Positions 10,885 through 21,738 of a stretch of 64,000 bases of DNA are shown in pieces (the first letter of the stretch is position 1; the number at the start of each line of letters is the position of its first letter). The DNA is taken from positions 74,231,900 through 74,295,899 of the forward strand of contig NC_134116.1 in assembly GCF_040939455.1 (NCBI RefSeq), read 5' to 3'. The stretch is from Microcebus murinus (lineage: Eukaryota; Chordata; Mammalia; Primates; Cheirogaleidae). The notes beneath the pieces are model-generated. The model saw only the letters and a list, made by a program, of their open reading frames with translations. It did no database searches and was not told the DNA's origin. The position numbers and the translations under genes are program-made.

Positions 10885-11102
10885 ATCTTCCTTCAATACT
10901 TAGTGCTCCTCCAGGGAGAACCTTCCCTGACTGGCCATCTGACTGAGATGTCCTTCCCACACCCCGTCACACCCTGGGCCCCTCAGTCACAGAGCACACC
11001 ACGCAGGGACCTCTCGAATTGCTTTGTCTGTCTTTCCCACTAAAGTGTATTCAGTCATTCTGGCTGGTTGTAGAAGATCAATATATTTGTTGAATGAATG
11101 AA
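10885..11102 (+). mobile_element. L2 LINE 3' end
   Basis: 'gagaaccttccctgactggc' and the terminal 'atatatttgttgaatgaatg' repeats are typical of the L2 3' end. Confidence 0.75.
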
Positions 11103-12259
11103 TCATCTTTCTTTCTGGCAGAGGAGTTTATTTGGGAAACAACTCAAGTCAGAAGATTACTTGGTGAATATGGAGGGCTTGGGACAAGCTGAGATAGAAA
11201 TGCCCCGTGTCCACATCTGAAGCCGGCCACCTGGTCCCATGGCCATCGTCAGCTCTGGTGGAATCAAACGGGCCCCCAAGTAGGTGCTGCCTCTGTAGTC
11301 AGACTTGGCCATGATGGTAGCAGAGAAGCAACCCCAGAAGGCACTGGTTTCTTATGCTGAAGGAGTGATGCTGCTTCTCACCTTTGCAGTAAGAAGTAGG
11401 GCAAGGCTGTGGGCTCCTTCATTTGCAGGTTCTGTCGCCACTGTCTCTGGGCCCCCAAAATACTCTCTGCCTGCCTTTTTGTTTTTGTTTTTGAGATGGG
11501 GTCTTGCTATGTTGCACAGGCTGATCTCAGAACCCTTGGGCTCAAGTGATTCACCTCACCCTGCCACCTCCCAGTCTCCCAATAGGTGGGACTACAGGGT
11601 GTGCCACTGTGGCCAGCTTGCCTGCTTTCTGAAGGGGTGTAGCCATGCTTTTATGTTAATGGCTGCATAGGACACCACCCTGATGGGGACAGTTTTCTCC
11701 TGGAGGCAGTTCTGCATGCAAGCAAAGGACATGGTCTCCCTGTTATGAGATGAGCAGAACAGAAACTGCTCAAAACAGTTCTCTCTCTGCTCCTACACTG
11801 AAACCTTACCATCAAATCCAAGTATCTGCCCCCAGGGGCTTGTATATCTACAATCTATTAACCTCTCCTAACGTGTTAGCACTAATTAGTTTGTTCAAGG
11901 ACAGGTCCATTTTCATCGTGGAGGAAGGCCCTGAGAGGTGTGTAATTGCAGGGATGGATGGAACTCTCTGGGCAGCATGAGGACCAGGCTTGCACCATGA
12001 TCGTTCTCTTGGCTAGGCTTAGAGAAATGGGCCTTATGAGGCCTTGGCCAGGCTCTCTAGCTGTGGAGTCTTAGCCACAGTTTTGTGGCAGAGAGTACTC
12101 AATTTTTTCTGGGCCTTAATCAAGTGTAAATACCTTGAACTGCTGTCAAAAGCCTTAGAGGCACCCATAGGTCAGATGCTATCAGTGACTAATAACAAAG
12201 CTCGATCTTCTCCAGTCCCTGTGCTTGGCATGAGGCCTTTCCCATCCCCTGTCCCCTGC
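11103..12259. other. Unassigned DNA around an Alu monomer
   Basis: Apart from the Alu monomer at 11478-11622, I see no repeat family or coding exon in this stretch. Confidence 0.4.
11478..11622 (-). mobile_element. Single Alu-type monomer (FLAM-like)
   Basis: 'gagatggggtcttgctatgt' to 'gtgccactgtggccagct' with a T-rich left tail: one monomer only. Flanks TGCCTGCCTTT and TGCCTGCTTTC may be a decayed target duplication. Confidence 0.75.
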
Positions 12260-12505
12260 AGGAATTAATCTCTCATGCCATCAGACTCCCAGTGCATTTT
12301 CTTTTTATACCTCTATGTGTCATTCGTGGCTGTCTGCCTTAAATTAGAGTTATTTGTGTACCTGTGCCTGGCAAGCCTCCCCACTCCTCGATGATTTGAG
12401 CTTCTGGGGGACGAGCCATCTCTTTTTCATTTTTCTATTCCTCACAGTGCTCTGCTCAATATTTTACATGCTCAATGTGTGCTTGTGAATTGAACTGAAT
12501 GCAAC
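12260..12505 (+). mobile_element. L2 LINE 3' end
   Basis: 'cctctatgtgtcattcgtgg', 'gatttgagcttctgggggac' and the end 'tgctcaatgtgtgcttgtga' follow the order of the L2 3' terminus, strongly diverged. Confidence 0.6.
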
Positions 12506-13904
12506 AACCAGGATTTGTATTAGTCGGATGAACCCACTACCCTTGTGTATTCCAAAAGATCTGGGAACTTGGGGAGGTGTCATAGTTAAGTGGGAATAGT
12601 CTGTCAACCGTGAGCCCATGAGAAGGGCTACACACAACCTGGGATTTTCCAGACCGTCTTGGATTGAAGTAGTCTTATCTTGCTCTCTGCCTAAGTATAT
12701 GTATACATTTTACACCAGAAGTTCCTAATTTGGGACTTGGAAAATATAATTGCTGTATCTGTGGGACATCCAAAATAACAACAATGACAATAATAATGGT
12801 AGCCAATAATTCAAACATTTGTCAGGTGCCAAGCATAGAGGTAAGCACTTTTTCCTGTAGTGTGACAATACAATGAGGCAGAGAGGTGGAGAAGTTAGGT
12901 CGTGTCTTCATTTGAGGCTTTGCCATTCATGTTTTTCCTAATGAGTTTTCAGCCTATTTGAGGCTCTTCATTGTAGGCTGTGCATGAGTCTGACTTGGTA
13001 AAGGAGGAAGCAGGGGACAGGTTTGCTGGAGAGTCACAGCAGAACCTTCCTCTGTCTAACCCGCTTTCAGCTTTGTGGGTTGATCAGAGCATTGCTCATG
13101 GCGACTGTCAGCCGTTAATGCAGACAACAGAGGCCATCCTAACCACCAGTGCAACTTCTTCCAAGGAGGCCTGTGGTTTTTCCAAATGAAGGTTTTCCTT
13201 CTTTTCTAGCAACTCAAAGGACCATGTTTACTTAGCGTTATTAAGTACATGCTTTATGTGACTATGGAATATTTTTTATGATTTCTTGTAACATGAACTA
13301 TTCTATTGGATGTTAAGTCATAAAGACAAGGCAGAGGACATTTGCAACTTGCTGTCTGCACTTTCCCCTCTCATGCTTCCTGGGATCTTCCTCCCTTATA
13401 TCCCGTCAAGCCCAGCTCTTGTGGTAATACTCCATCAAGAATTTTGCATCATCTTCTGCAAAATCTGTCCACTCACAGGTGAGAAAGCATTTACAAGTGT
13501 GGGCAAAAAAAGTTGATCTCAAATCTATAACATTTTCTACTGGAGGAGTAGAAAGCAGTTGGGCAGCTGGAGTTTAATCTTGTATCTTCCTTCCTAGATG
13601 GTACCATTTCTCTTGCTAGCAAATCAGATCAACGGTCAAGGCAGCTGAGTGAGAGTGAGAATGGACTGATGACGGGGGAGACCTTGCCTCTCTGGGCTGT
13701 GGGCATCACAGAACCCAGGCTCAAGGACAAGAGAGGTGGCATCACAATGTATGCGGCCACTTTTTTACTTCATCCCCTTGGATATCCAAAGGGAACAGAC
13801 TGGTGGGTAATTCCCAGAGAGCCAGTTGCAACATGGGACACAACTTCTAGGGCGAAGATTGTTTGAGATTACCTGGAACTCCAAAAATAACTTTCCAAAC
13901 TGAA
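12506..13904. other. Unassigned DNA around a MIR
   Basis: Apart from the MIR at 12795-12895, nothing is assignable. Short open frames (65-69 codons) carry no recognisable domain. Confidence 0.4.
12795..12895 (-). mobile_element. MIR SINE fragment
   Basis: 'tggtagccaataattcaaac', 'gtcaggtgccaagcatagag' and 'caatgaggcagagaggtgga' follow the reversed MIR order. Confidence 0.55.
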
Positions 13905-14360
13905 ACTCCATGGCTATTAAACATTAACTCCCCATTTTCCCCTCCCCTAGGTCCTGATAACCACCATTCTACTTTCTGTCTCTATGAATAGACTGCCCTA
14001 GCTATTTCATGTAAGGAGGGTCAGATGGTATTTGCCCTTTTGTGACCAACTTATTTCTCTTACCAAGATCTCTTCAGGGTTCATCCATGTTGAAGTATGT
14101 GTCAGAATTTCCTTCCTTTTTAAGGCTGGATAATAGTCTATTATAGGTATATACCACATTTTGTTTATTCATCCATCTGTGGACACTTGGGTTGTTTCCA
14201 CCTTGTGACTATTATGAATAATGCCACTGTGAACACGGTTGTACAGATATCTGTGTGAGTCCCTGCTTTGAATTCTTTTGGCTACATATCCAGAAATGGG
14301 ATGGCTGGATCATAGGATAACTCTGTTTAATTTTTTGAGGACCCGCCATACTGTTTTCTG
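13905..14360 (-). mobile_element. L1M LINE 3' region
   Basis: Reverse-strand L1 3' sequence: 'tcctgataaccaccattcta', 'ggataatagtctattatagg', 'gtggacacttgggttgtttc' and 'gggatggctggatcatagga'. Old and truncated. Confidence 0.8.
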
Positions 14361-14454
14361 TAGCATCTGTATCACTCTAACACTCTTGGTGGCTCAGGTC
14401 TTTGTAAGAGGTGAGCCTGGAGAAAAGATGAATTTTAGTCTTTGATTTTTCTAA

Positions 14455-14580
14455 GGACTTACTGATTCTGGGCACATTACCAAGTTTCTGCCTCAGATTC
14501 CCCATCCACAGAGGGAAGATGGCAGTTACTGTCTCAGGAAAACAAGGGACTATGGGAAGTGTTATTGAGATAGGCTGGGA
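14455..14580 (+). mobile_element. Weak MIR fragment
   Basis: 'ctgcctcagattccccatcc' and the following 'gttattgagatag' resemble the MIR core, but the match is poor. Confidence 0.35.
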
Positions 14581-15338
14581 GAAGAGATTTGTTTTAAAAC
14601 ACAGTATACCCTCATTCTTAGTTTCTTTGCCGTCCCTGCCTCCAGCCTGAGCTGCCACTCCTTTCGATGGCCACATTTGGGTGGAAAGTCTGATATGTAC
14701 TGTTTATCAGACAGATGCCAAGGAGCTTCTCTGAGGCGATGCTGCTTGTATACAGGACCATCCTCAGCCGGCAGATGCACTGCGCCTGCATTTCTGACTT
14801 TTGTTCAAGCCTACCATCTGCCTTTTCTTTGGTGTGGTCTACATGTCTATAGGGAAGAGTATCCACTGAACATCTAAAAGGAATCCAATCAAGATTTCAC
14901 TAAGAATGTGATAGCCGCATCTTTTCCTTCAGCCTCCCACTTCCTGACCCCTGGCCAGATCTCACTCAGGATGTGAGAAGCTCTGCCAATTTCAGAACAC
15001 CCTTTTGCTCTCTGTTCATTCACAGCCCCACATTAGGCTCTGTCAAAGCAGGGAAGGCCCCACACCGATCTCTCAGCGAGGAATACAAGCGGTATCGGCA
15101 CGCTACCCTTTAGAAGGCTGCCCATGGCTGCACCTTGGCCCTCTGGTCACGGAGCTCCTGCCAGAGTCCTTCAGGTGTCCCCCAAAGGCTGGCTGTGGAG
15201 AAACAGGGAGGGGAAAGGTGTTGACACTCTGGCTGGAACGCCGTCTGTGCGATGTTTTGATCATAGTTCACAGAGTGATCACTCCAGAGTAACTGTGCTG
15301 TATTTTCAGTCTGCTGACAGCCGCATGAGCCTCTACAC
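14581..15338. other. Unassigned DNA
   Basis: No exon or repeat is recognised. Open frames of 95-102 codons at 15005-15432 run into the transposon at 15339 and look fortuitous. Confidence 0.4.
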
Positions 15339-15530
15339 CAGGCGTCCTCAAACTACGGCCCGCGGGCCACATGTGGCTGTTTTTGCCCGTTTGTTTTTTT
15401 ACTTCAAAATAAGATATGTGCAGTGTGCATAGGAATTTGTTCATAGTTTTTTTTTAAACTATAGTCTGGCCCTCCAACGGTCTGAGGGACAGTGAACTGG
15501 CCCCCTGTTTAAGAAGTTTGAGGACCCCTG
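15339..15530 (+). mobile_element. Short non-autonomous hAT element with near-matching TIRs
   Basis: A 192-bp element. The left end is CAGGCGTCCTCAAACT and the right end, read inward, is CAGGGGTCCTCAAACT, so 15 of 16 terminal bases match. The subterminal 'cggcccgcgggccacatg' and 'gtctggccctccaacggtct' blocks are typical of GC-palindromic hAT MITEs. No 8-bp target duplication is visible (CTCTACAC against CAAAGGGT). It looks less decayed than the MER5/MER20 copies nearby and could belong to one of the younger hAT families of strepsirrhines; I cannot name the family. Confidence 0.8.
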
Positions 15531-15829
15531 CAAAGGGTCTTGTCTGTGCAGGATCAGAGAGGTGGGGGGCGGGTGGAGAGGGAGACACACTCCTTGGTGC
15601 TGACTGAGGAGGTGTCTAAGAAACAAGACCTCACCTGTATCTGCCAGCAAAGACTCAGCTCTTGTTTGCAAAGCATCAGCTGGTAGATTAATTAGTCCTT
15701 AGTGGCCGGTGGAGAAGGGCCTTGGTTGTTGTGGCCACGCTGGTAGTGCAGAGGGCAGTCTCCCACGCTGCTGCCGCCTTCCCATTCTCCCAACCCTGCC
15801 AGCCGGGCTCTTGGCTTCTTGGAGGAGTG
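15531..15829. other. Unassigned DNA
   Basis: Nothing assignable; moderately GC-rich. Confidence 0.35.
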
Positions 15830-15952
15830 GGAGGGAAAGTGCCCTCCAGGAGGGCAGGGCTTCCTCTCTGTTGTTCAGCCTTGCATCCTTGGCACCTGCA
15901 ATCGCATCAGGCAGAGAAGACAGTCAATATTTGTGTAATAAGTGAATGCACA
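15830..15952 (+). mobile_element. L2 LINE 3' terminus
   Basis: 'ctccaggagggcagggcttc', 'ttggcacctg' and 'agtcaatatttgtgtaataa' follow the L2 end order. Confidence 0.6.
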
Positions 15953-18879
15953 GCTCAGGACAGGCACTGAGGTTTGGGCTGAGATAACTGGCTGGCTATG
16001 TGGTTACTGGATAACTCATCAGAGATAACCAATGCTATTGTTCCTCCCTTGTTTTTCCCCAGTGATTGAGTCCTCTGAAGACTAAGAGGCAGACCGCCCT
16101 CAGAGGTGGGAGAAAGCAAATTATAGCAGGGCTTCTTCAGCATTAGAAGAAGGGGAGCAATATTAAAATGTGCAGGATAAGGATGTCACCTTCTTGGGAG
16201 GGGTAAAAACCCTCTTGTGGCATATCTGCATATATTTGCATTCTTATGCATGCATACACCCTAACCTGCAAATGGACATCCACCTCTTCCCACCTATGAA
16301 AAGACTAATCCTTCTGAGCTCTCCTTAACAGGCTGTGCAGAGAATAAAAGTTTATGTCCTAGAAACCTTATGGGGGGGGAGCAAAAAAAATCACAAAATG
16401 AACATGCCATTTAAAATTTAAATTTAAAAATGTCATTTTCAGTGTACATTTTTTATATGTACAAAAGAGCAAATTTTGAAGACTTTCAAGGGAGGGAAAA
16501 GGGGAACTAGTCAAAGATAAAAATCAATCTTGAATCTTTATTTGAAAAGGGTATTGCACCTACTGTTTTTGTCTTTATTTCTGTGCTGAGCAATACTTGT
16601 ACCTTATTGTACCAAAAAGACTAACATGGTTTGGAGAAACTGGGCTTTGTCTTTTTCCAGGATCATCATAGATTTTCCAAAGAGAAAATGGACTCTCACT
16701 TTGGAAAATACAGAAAACCCTGTTTAGTTTTATGTTCCTTAGAAAACAGCTCCTTGAGCCGCTGGAAGACCAGGCTGAACAGCGCGTTGTGTAACCCGCC
16801 CGGGGAATCACGTTGCACTGACGAGTTCCACAGGCTTTCACTGCAGTAATAAGCTTGATCTTCTTATTCAAATACAAGTAACAACCGCAGCCGGCTCCAA
16901 GTCACGTGTGCAGGTCACATGGCGCTCTGACGCAGAAACAGGCTGGCACTCATTAACTAACTAACGCCGACTCCCGGGGAGAAAATGCGGGTTTTAAAGA
17001 CACGAACTCTGTTTTCATAAAACAACCAGGACTGCACCAGAAGGTAGACAGGGTGGGTGGGGTGTCTGATTCTTGCTAAGTGCTTTACAAGGAAAGGAAA
17101 AGCACCAACAAGCCCTCCCTCCTTTCATTCCTCTCCCAGAACTTTCCAAACTTGCCCGGCTTAGCCGCCTTTTCCAAACCTGGAGGAGGCTGGGGCGGCT
17201 GCAGCCCGGGCTGAGTCCCCGGGCCAGAGGGAGGGGCCGCCGGCCTGGCGCTGGGGCCTAGCGCTGGGAAATGCAGGGCTTGCTCCGGTCTGAGTTTAGC
17301 AGAAAGCCAAGTTTTCTCTTCCTTGCGAAACTGATGCTTCTGGATCGATGGAGCTGGGGGCTGGGGGTCAGGGGAGCTTGAGGGGCACTTCTGAACTTTT
17401 CGTTAAAATGAAAAACAACATTCAGAATGTGGCTCCTTGAAGTCTTTCTGCGGTAAGAACAGAAACTGCAAGGACTGTTCAGTGTTCCCTTGTTCAGCGG
17501 TTTGAATGTAGAAAAAAGTTCTTTCACTTTCTCTGACTTGCCCTTAGTGTTTCTTAGTGCTTTCAAAAACTGTAATTATCCAGCCAAGTTTGCTTGATTT
17601 CAGTGTAGAAATGACAATAGCGGGCGTGAATGAAGACTTTAGGAGCTTTGTTGGAGTGAAGGGAGAAAGTACAGATAAAAGCAGAAAACTGACATTAAAA
17701 AAACCCTAGATGCGTTTTATTTCACACTGTAACAAGTATTTTCCAAAAGCACTATGCAATACAGATTCAGCCTTACCAGAAAACCCACTGGTGTGGTCTG
17801 GAGTCTTTTAATCTTATGTTGTTTAGCTCTTTTCAGAAAGAAGAAACTTGCAAAGAATTTCACTATATCTCTGAAGTATAATTATTTCAGGAAATTTAGT
17901 TAGGGGGTTTAGTTATCTCTCTCTTCGCTTTTTCTCCATCCTACCCTCTTCAAAAAGCTACCAATAAAAGTGTGTTTAGTAAGTGACCCAAAGGCGTGAA
18001 CCCAGGTTTTGTAAGGCCTGAAGCTTATACAATTTGGAGGGCCTTTTGGAAGGAAGAGAATATAAAATTATATATACAAAATTAGGTATTAAAGTGTCAT
18101 TAAATTTAGAAAAACGTTATTATTAACTGATGAACACACCTCTAAAATCCTTTTGATGCTGCATTTTGAGTCATATATTTTTTGATGGCGTGTTGTGTTC
18201 CTGAAAGGAGAGAATTTTCGTCTTGAGCAGTGATTAATGTTAAGTGTGCCTACACTTGTAGAAGATCGATGAGTGGAAATCTTTGCCCCAGACTTGTGTG
18301 GGGCCCTGTCTATTTCATCTCTTGTTTCTGCTCCCCTGGCGCACAATACCTCCAGCACCAGATGTGGCAGGAACACGCTCATGTGGTGATGTGATACCTG
18401 GGCCTTCACAACTCCAGGCGGAATGATTCACACCGTGGGCTGTAGGAATATTCCTGGAAACCTTTTCTATTCCAGAACAGACAGCAGTAGTAGCTTAGCT
18501 GTGTGGAAGTGACTGCATCATTGTAATCCACCCAAACTGGAGGTAGCTCTAACTCAGTCAGATTCCTTAGCCAGATCTTGAAAATCCCCACGGTCATTCC
18601 AAAGCCACCCAAAGGAGGGGAATGTGGTCAAAGGGAAGTCAAAGTAGAAAGAGGCAGCGATCTGAAACAGTGGAGTCTCTTACCCTTGCAAAGTGTATCA
18701 TAGCAAGCGATTGTAGGAACATGATGCTGGGGCCCTGGCTTGGGCCTCCGAGAAGACCAGTGAAGTGAGAGGCCTGAAGTTTCATTTTCGTCAGCTTCAT
18801 GGTAAATCTGCTTCTGGGGACCCTAGGTTCATAATAAATGTATTTCAAGGAGCCATTTTCTGGGTTCTAGAGAATTCTA
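15953..18879. other. Long unassigned, mostly single-copy stretch
   Basis: Almost 3 kb with no confident repeat. A GC-rich patch at 17150-17270 has several CG dinucleotides and GGGGCGG at 17193-17199. An AC-GTG rich piece at 16895-16920 includes CACGTG. The block around 18000-18120 ('aggcctgaagcttatacaat') resembles an interspersed repeat that I cannot name. No exon was recognised. Repeat-free stretches like this are the best places to look for conserved non-coding elements. Confidence 0.4.
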
Positions 18880-19480
18880 AGATGCTCGTGTGGAAGTGAG
18901 GGGAAACTTCCCCTTTGCCCCAGAAGGTTTGCTGAAAGATCAACTCACAATAAGGCAGATTAATAATAAAATTTATTTACCCTACCATGCTTATGGGGGG
19001 AATCACAGAGTGCTTACCCAGTTTCCCAGTGGGGTCCAAAACTTTGTATATTTGCAATTTAGAGGGGAGGGGAGACGAGGAATATAGGTAATTCTGTTGA
19101 GTGGCAATAGATGGTTACTAGGGAGGATGAATAGATATTAGGGAGAATGAAGGGTGGGGGAAACAGATTAACTTGTAAATGATTCTCTTTGGAAATTAAG
19201 TTAACCTGAGAGACAGGTATTATCTTTAAAATGGGTTGGGCCAGGTCTGGTTGCATTCTTGATCTTCTTTCCTGCAATATAGTGAGCTAACAAGTGGCAG
19301 GGGAAGGAAAGGCAATTGTTCTTTTGGATGGGTCCATCTGGTTTTATGCAGACAGAGGGAAAGGCCTTTCTATCACCTGTTGCTCTCTAAAGGCCTTTAA
19401 TTCAAAATACTCTTTATACCAAGGAGTCATATGTTGGGGTGAAATTTCCTGATTTCCTTCACTTGTTTGAGGTGAGCTTG
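18880..19480 (-). mobile_element. Possible decayed LTR
   Basis: Read on the minus strand, AATAAATTTTATTATTAATC precedes a short stretch ending 'ggggaagtttcccctcactt', as a polyadenylation signal and U5 might look. The family is not identified, so the call is tentative. Confidence 0.25.
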
Positions 19481-20513
19481 CTTATCTAGACATCTCCTAT
19501 GGAATAATTAATTTGTCAGGGTAAATTCCATTTAATAAAAAGCCTCTGTTGGGACTGGAGGAGTGACCCCAGGAAGGGTTCCTCCCGACAGCCAGGCACA
19601 GGGAAACCGGGTGCAGGGGAAGGCAGGAGGAGAGCAGGACAGGGACCCGGCTCTCACTCCAGACCCCTTTCGTGCACAGCACTCTGTCCAGGCATGGATT
19701 CCACGCGTCACAGCCCTTGCTTCTGGGGATGACCCTGTGAAGTGGCTCTTTCTACCGCTCCTGCCTGCCAATGAGAAACCAGGGCTCAGAGAGATGTTTC
19801 CTACCTACACAGGGCGAGAGTGGTTCTGAGTGGGAAGTTGAAGCCAGGTGTGTCTGCCTCCCTCGGCTGGTGCCTTCGTGGCAGAACTCTGACCTTCAAC
19901 TTTTCGTGAAGCAAATGCTGGGCATCTTGTTTTTGTTTCTAGAGTAGAGCTGACTTTATTTGTAGCAGTATCTGGTTAAAGCTCCCCTTTCTTTACCTCC
20001 GTTCTTGCAGAACATGATCTCATGGTCTGCCATAGTAATTAGGGAGTGGAGCCGATAGGATCCCCTGGCCAGCTTTAAAGTTCTGCTGTCCCCCCATCTG
20101 ATGATGATGGTCTTTCCTGGCTTTGCTGTGGTGCCCCTTGGGCTCCTCAACGCCACACTTCACTCTCAGCACACTGACTGTCTCTGAAACATGCCTCATG
20201 CCTTTGCCTTTATGGCCCACACACCGCAGAAAGACTCACCTTGCTGAATCACCTGCTCAGCTTGTCAGGACAGCACTTTGAATTTGGAAAGACTTACCAG
20301 CATGCTTTCTGTGGGGGAAAGGAGGCTGTCAGTCCAGACACTTTCTAAATGCACTAATTAGCTGGATGGAAAAGCCCAAGTGCAAGCAGCAACATCTCCT
20401 CTCCCAGAAGAGATAAGGCACCTGATACTGTTTCTTAAGTGCAATATCTGCCATTCTTCAACCCGGGCCAGCCTGTGGACAAGGCTAAAGAACATTACTG
20501 ATTCCTTTAGCTT
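19481..20513. other. Unassigned DNA around a possible MIR
   Basis: Besides a weak MIR at 19690-19860 nothing is assignable. Confidence 0.35.
19690..19860 (-). mobile_element. Weak MIR fragment
   Basis: 'caatgagaaaccagggctca', 'gagagatgtttcctac' and 'ttgaagccaggtgtgtctgc' follow the reversed MIR order. Confidence 0.45.
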
Positions 20514-20560
20514 AGGGTTTTTCAACTTCAACACCATTGACATTTGATGCCAGACTGGAG

Positions 20561-20588
20561 GTGGGTGGCGGGGTGGGGGTGGGGGGCT
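20561..20588 (+). promoter_or_regulatory. G-quadruplex-prone tract
   Basis: Four runs of three or more G with short loops (GGG-TGGC-GGGG-T-GGGGG-T-GGGGGG) lie inside the MER20. Any function is inference. Confidence 0.5.
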
Positions 20589-20602
20589 GTCTATACATTT
20601 TT

Positions 20603-20738
20603 TAATTTTAATTTTTAATTTATTATTATTATTATTTATAGAGCTAGGGTCTTGTTTGTTGCCCATGCTGGCCTCAAGTGATCCTTCTGCCTGGGTCTCC
20701 CAAAGTGTTGGGATTATAGACGTGAGCCACTGCACCTG
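20603..20738 (-). mobile_element. Alu-type monomer inside MER20
   Basis: A T/A-rich tail followed by 'gggtcttgtttgttgcccat' and 'gtgagccactgcacctggcc'. It disrupts the MER20 between 'ctgtctatacat' and 'gcctgtgcattatg'. Confidence 0.75.
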
Positions 20739-21164
20739 GCCATGCCTGTGCATTATGGGATGTTTAGCAGCATCCCTGGCTGCTACCCGGTACTCCCCCA
20801 CCCCTACACCCGCCTAACTTGTGATGATCAAAAATATCTTCAGATATTGCCAAATGTCCCCTGGAGGACAGAATTGCCCCTGGGTAAGAGTTACTGTTTG
20901 AGCTCTGTCAACAGACTCTGCCATCATCAGCTTCCAGTTCTGTTGACTCTGAAAACATAGAGTCAGGGGGCAGAGTGGCTTTTGATTGTCACACAGGGGT
21001 GACCCAACAGTGGGAGTGTTCTAAGGGCTCACCCTGCCAGCCCTCTTGGATGAGAATATTGTGAGGAAAAAGGTAATATGTTCAAGTGTAGCCACACACT
21101 CATTTCTCTACAGTCAGAGTTAACCTGAGACTGAGATGGTTACTGAAAACTTGGTTGGTAGTTG

Positions 21165-21345
21165 GGAGCTCTGTAGTCAGAGATCCAGATTTGAATCCCA
21201 GCTCAGCCCCTTGGACAAGTTACTTTACCTATTTGTGTCTCTGTTTCTTTATTTGTGATATAGAATAATAATATCTATATTGTTGGAGTTGTTCTAAGAA
21301 CTAAATGATAATGCATGCACTCAACACATAGCAAGTGCTTAACCA
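21165..21345 (+). mobile_element. MIR SINE
   Basis: 'tttgaatcccagctcagccc', 'ggacaagttactttacctat' and 'caacacatagcaagtgctta' follow the sense MIR order. Confidence 0.75.
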
Positions 21346-21349
21346 ATGT

Positions 21350-21738
21350 AACTCATTTTTAAAATTTCTGGACAAATCTTTGATTCTTTTTTTCATGATG
21401 TAGATAATAGATTTCTGCCCAAATTCTCCAGATAATTGTGTCAACTTCTTGGTTTGTTGGTCTTCAAGCAGTGTGTTAAACATCAACTTTAGCATCTTTT
21501 CTTCTTGCTCTATATGGGAAGCACAGATGCCTTCTCCTTGAGAACTTCCATGGTTATTGACAAAGCTGTGCTCTCCTGGGGACACTGCCCACCACCACCA
21601 ACTGGGGTCAGGATCTTGGCCACAGGCTCCTTGGCCTGAGGTGTGTTTGTTCCACAGGTACTGGGCACTGGGGTGTTTTACAAATATATTTAACCCCATC
21701 ATGTCCATGAAAGGGCTTACTAATATATTTAATAACAA
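21350..21738 (-). other. Open frame of unknown origin, possible gene relic
   Basis: A minus-strand open frame of 145 codons runs 21738-21301; its last ~13 codons are MIR-derived. The middle (residues ~70-125) reads as a plausible charged helical segment (EEKMLKLMFNTLLEDQQTKK). I do not recognise a family. There is no matching promoter, splice site or poly-A feature, so chance remains the leading explanation. A processed pseudogene is possible. Confidence 0.2.

Larger units (their letters stand above)
20514..20896 (-). mobile_element. MER20 interrupted by an Alu-type monomer
   Basis: Left part 'agggtttttcaacttcaaca' to 'ggggggctgtctatacat'. Right part 'gcctgtgcattatgggatgt', 'tttagcagcatccctggc' and '...gtaagagttactg'. 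Together they reconstitute a reversed MER20. Flanking TTTAGCTT and TTTGAGCT are a possible decayed target duplication. Confidence 0.8.
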
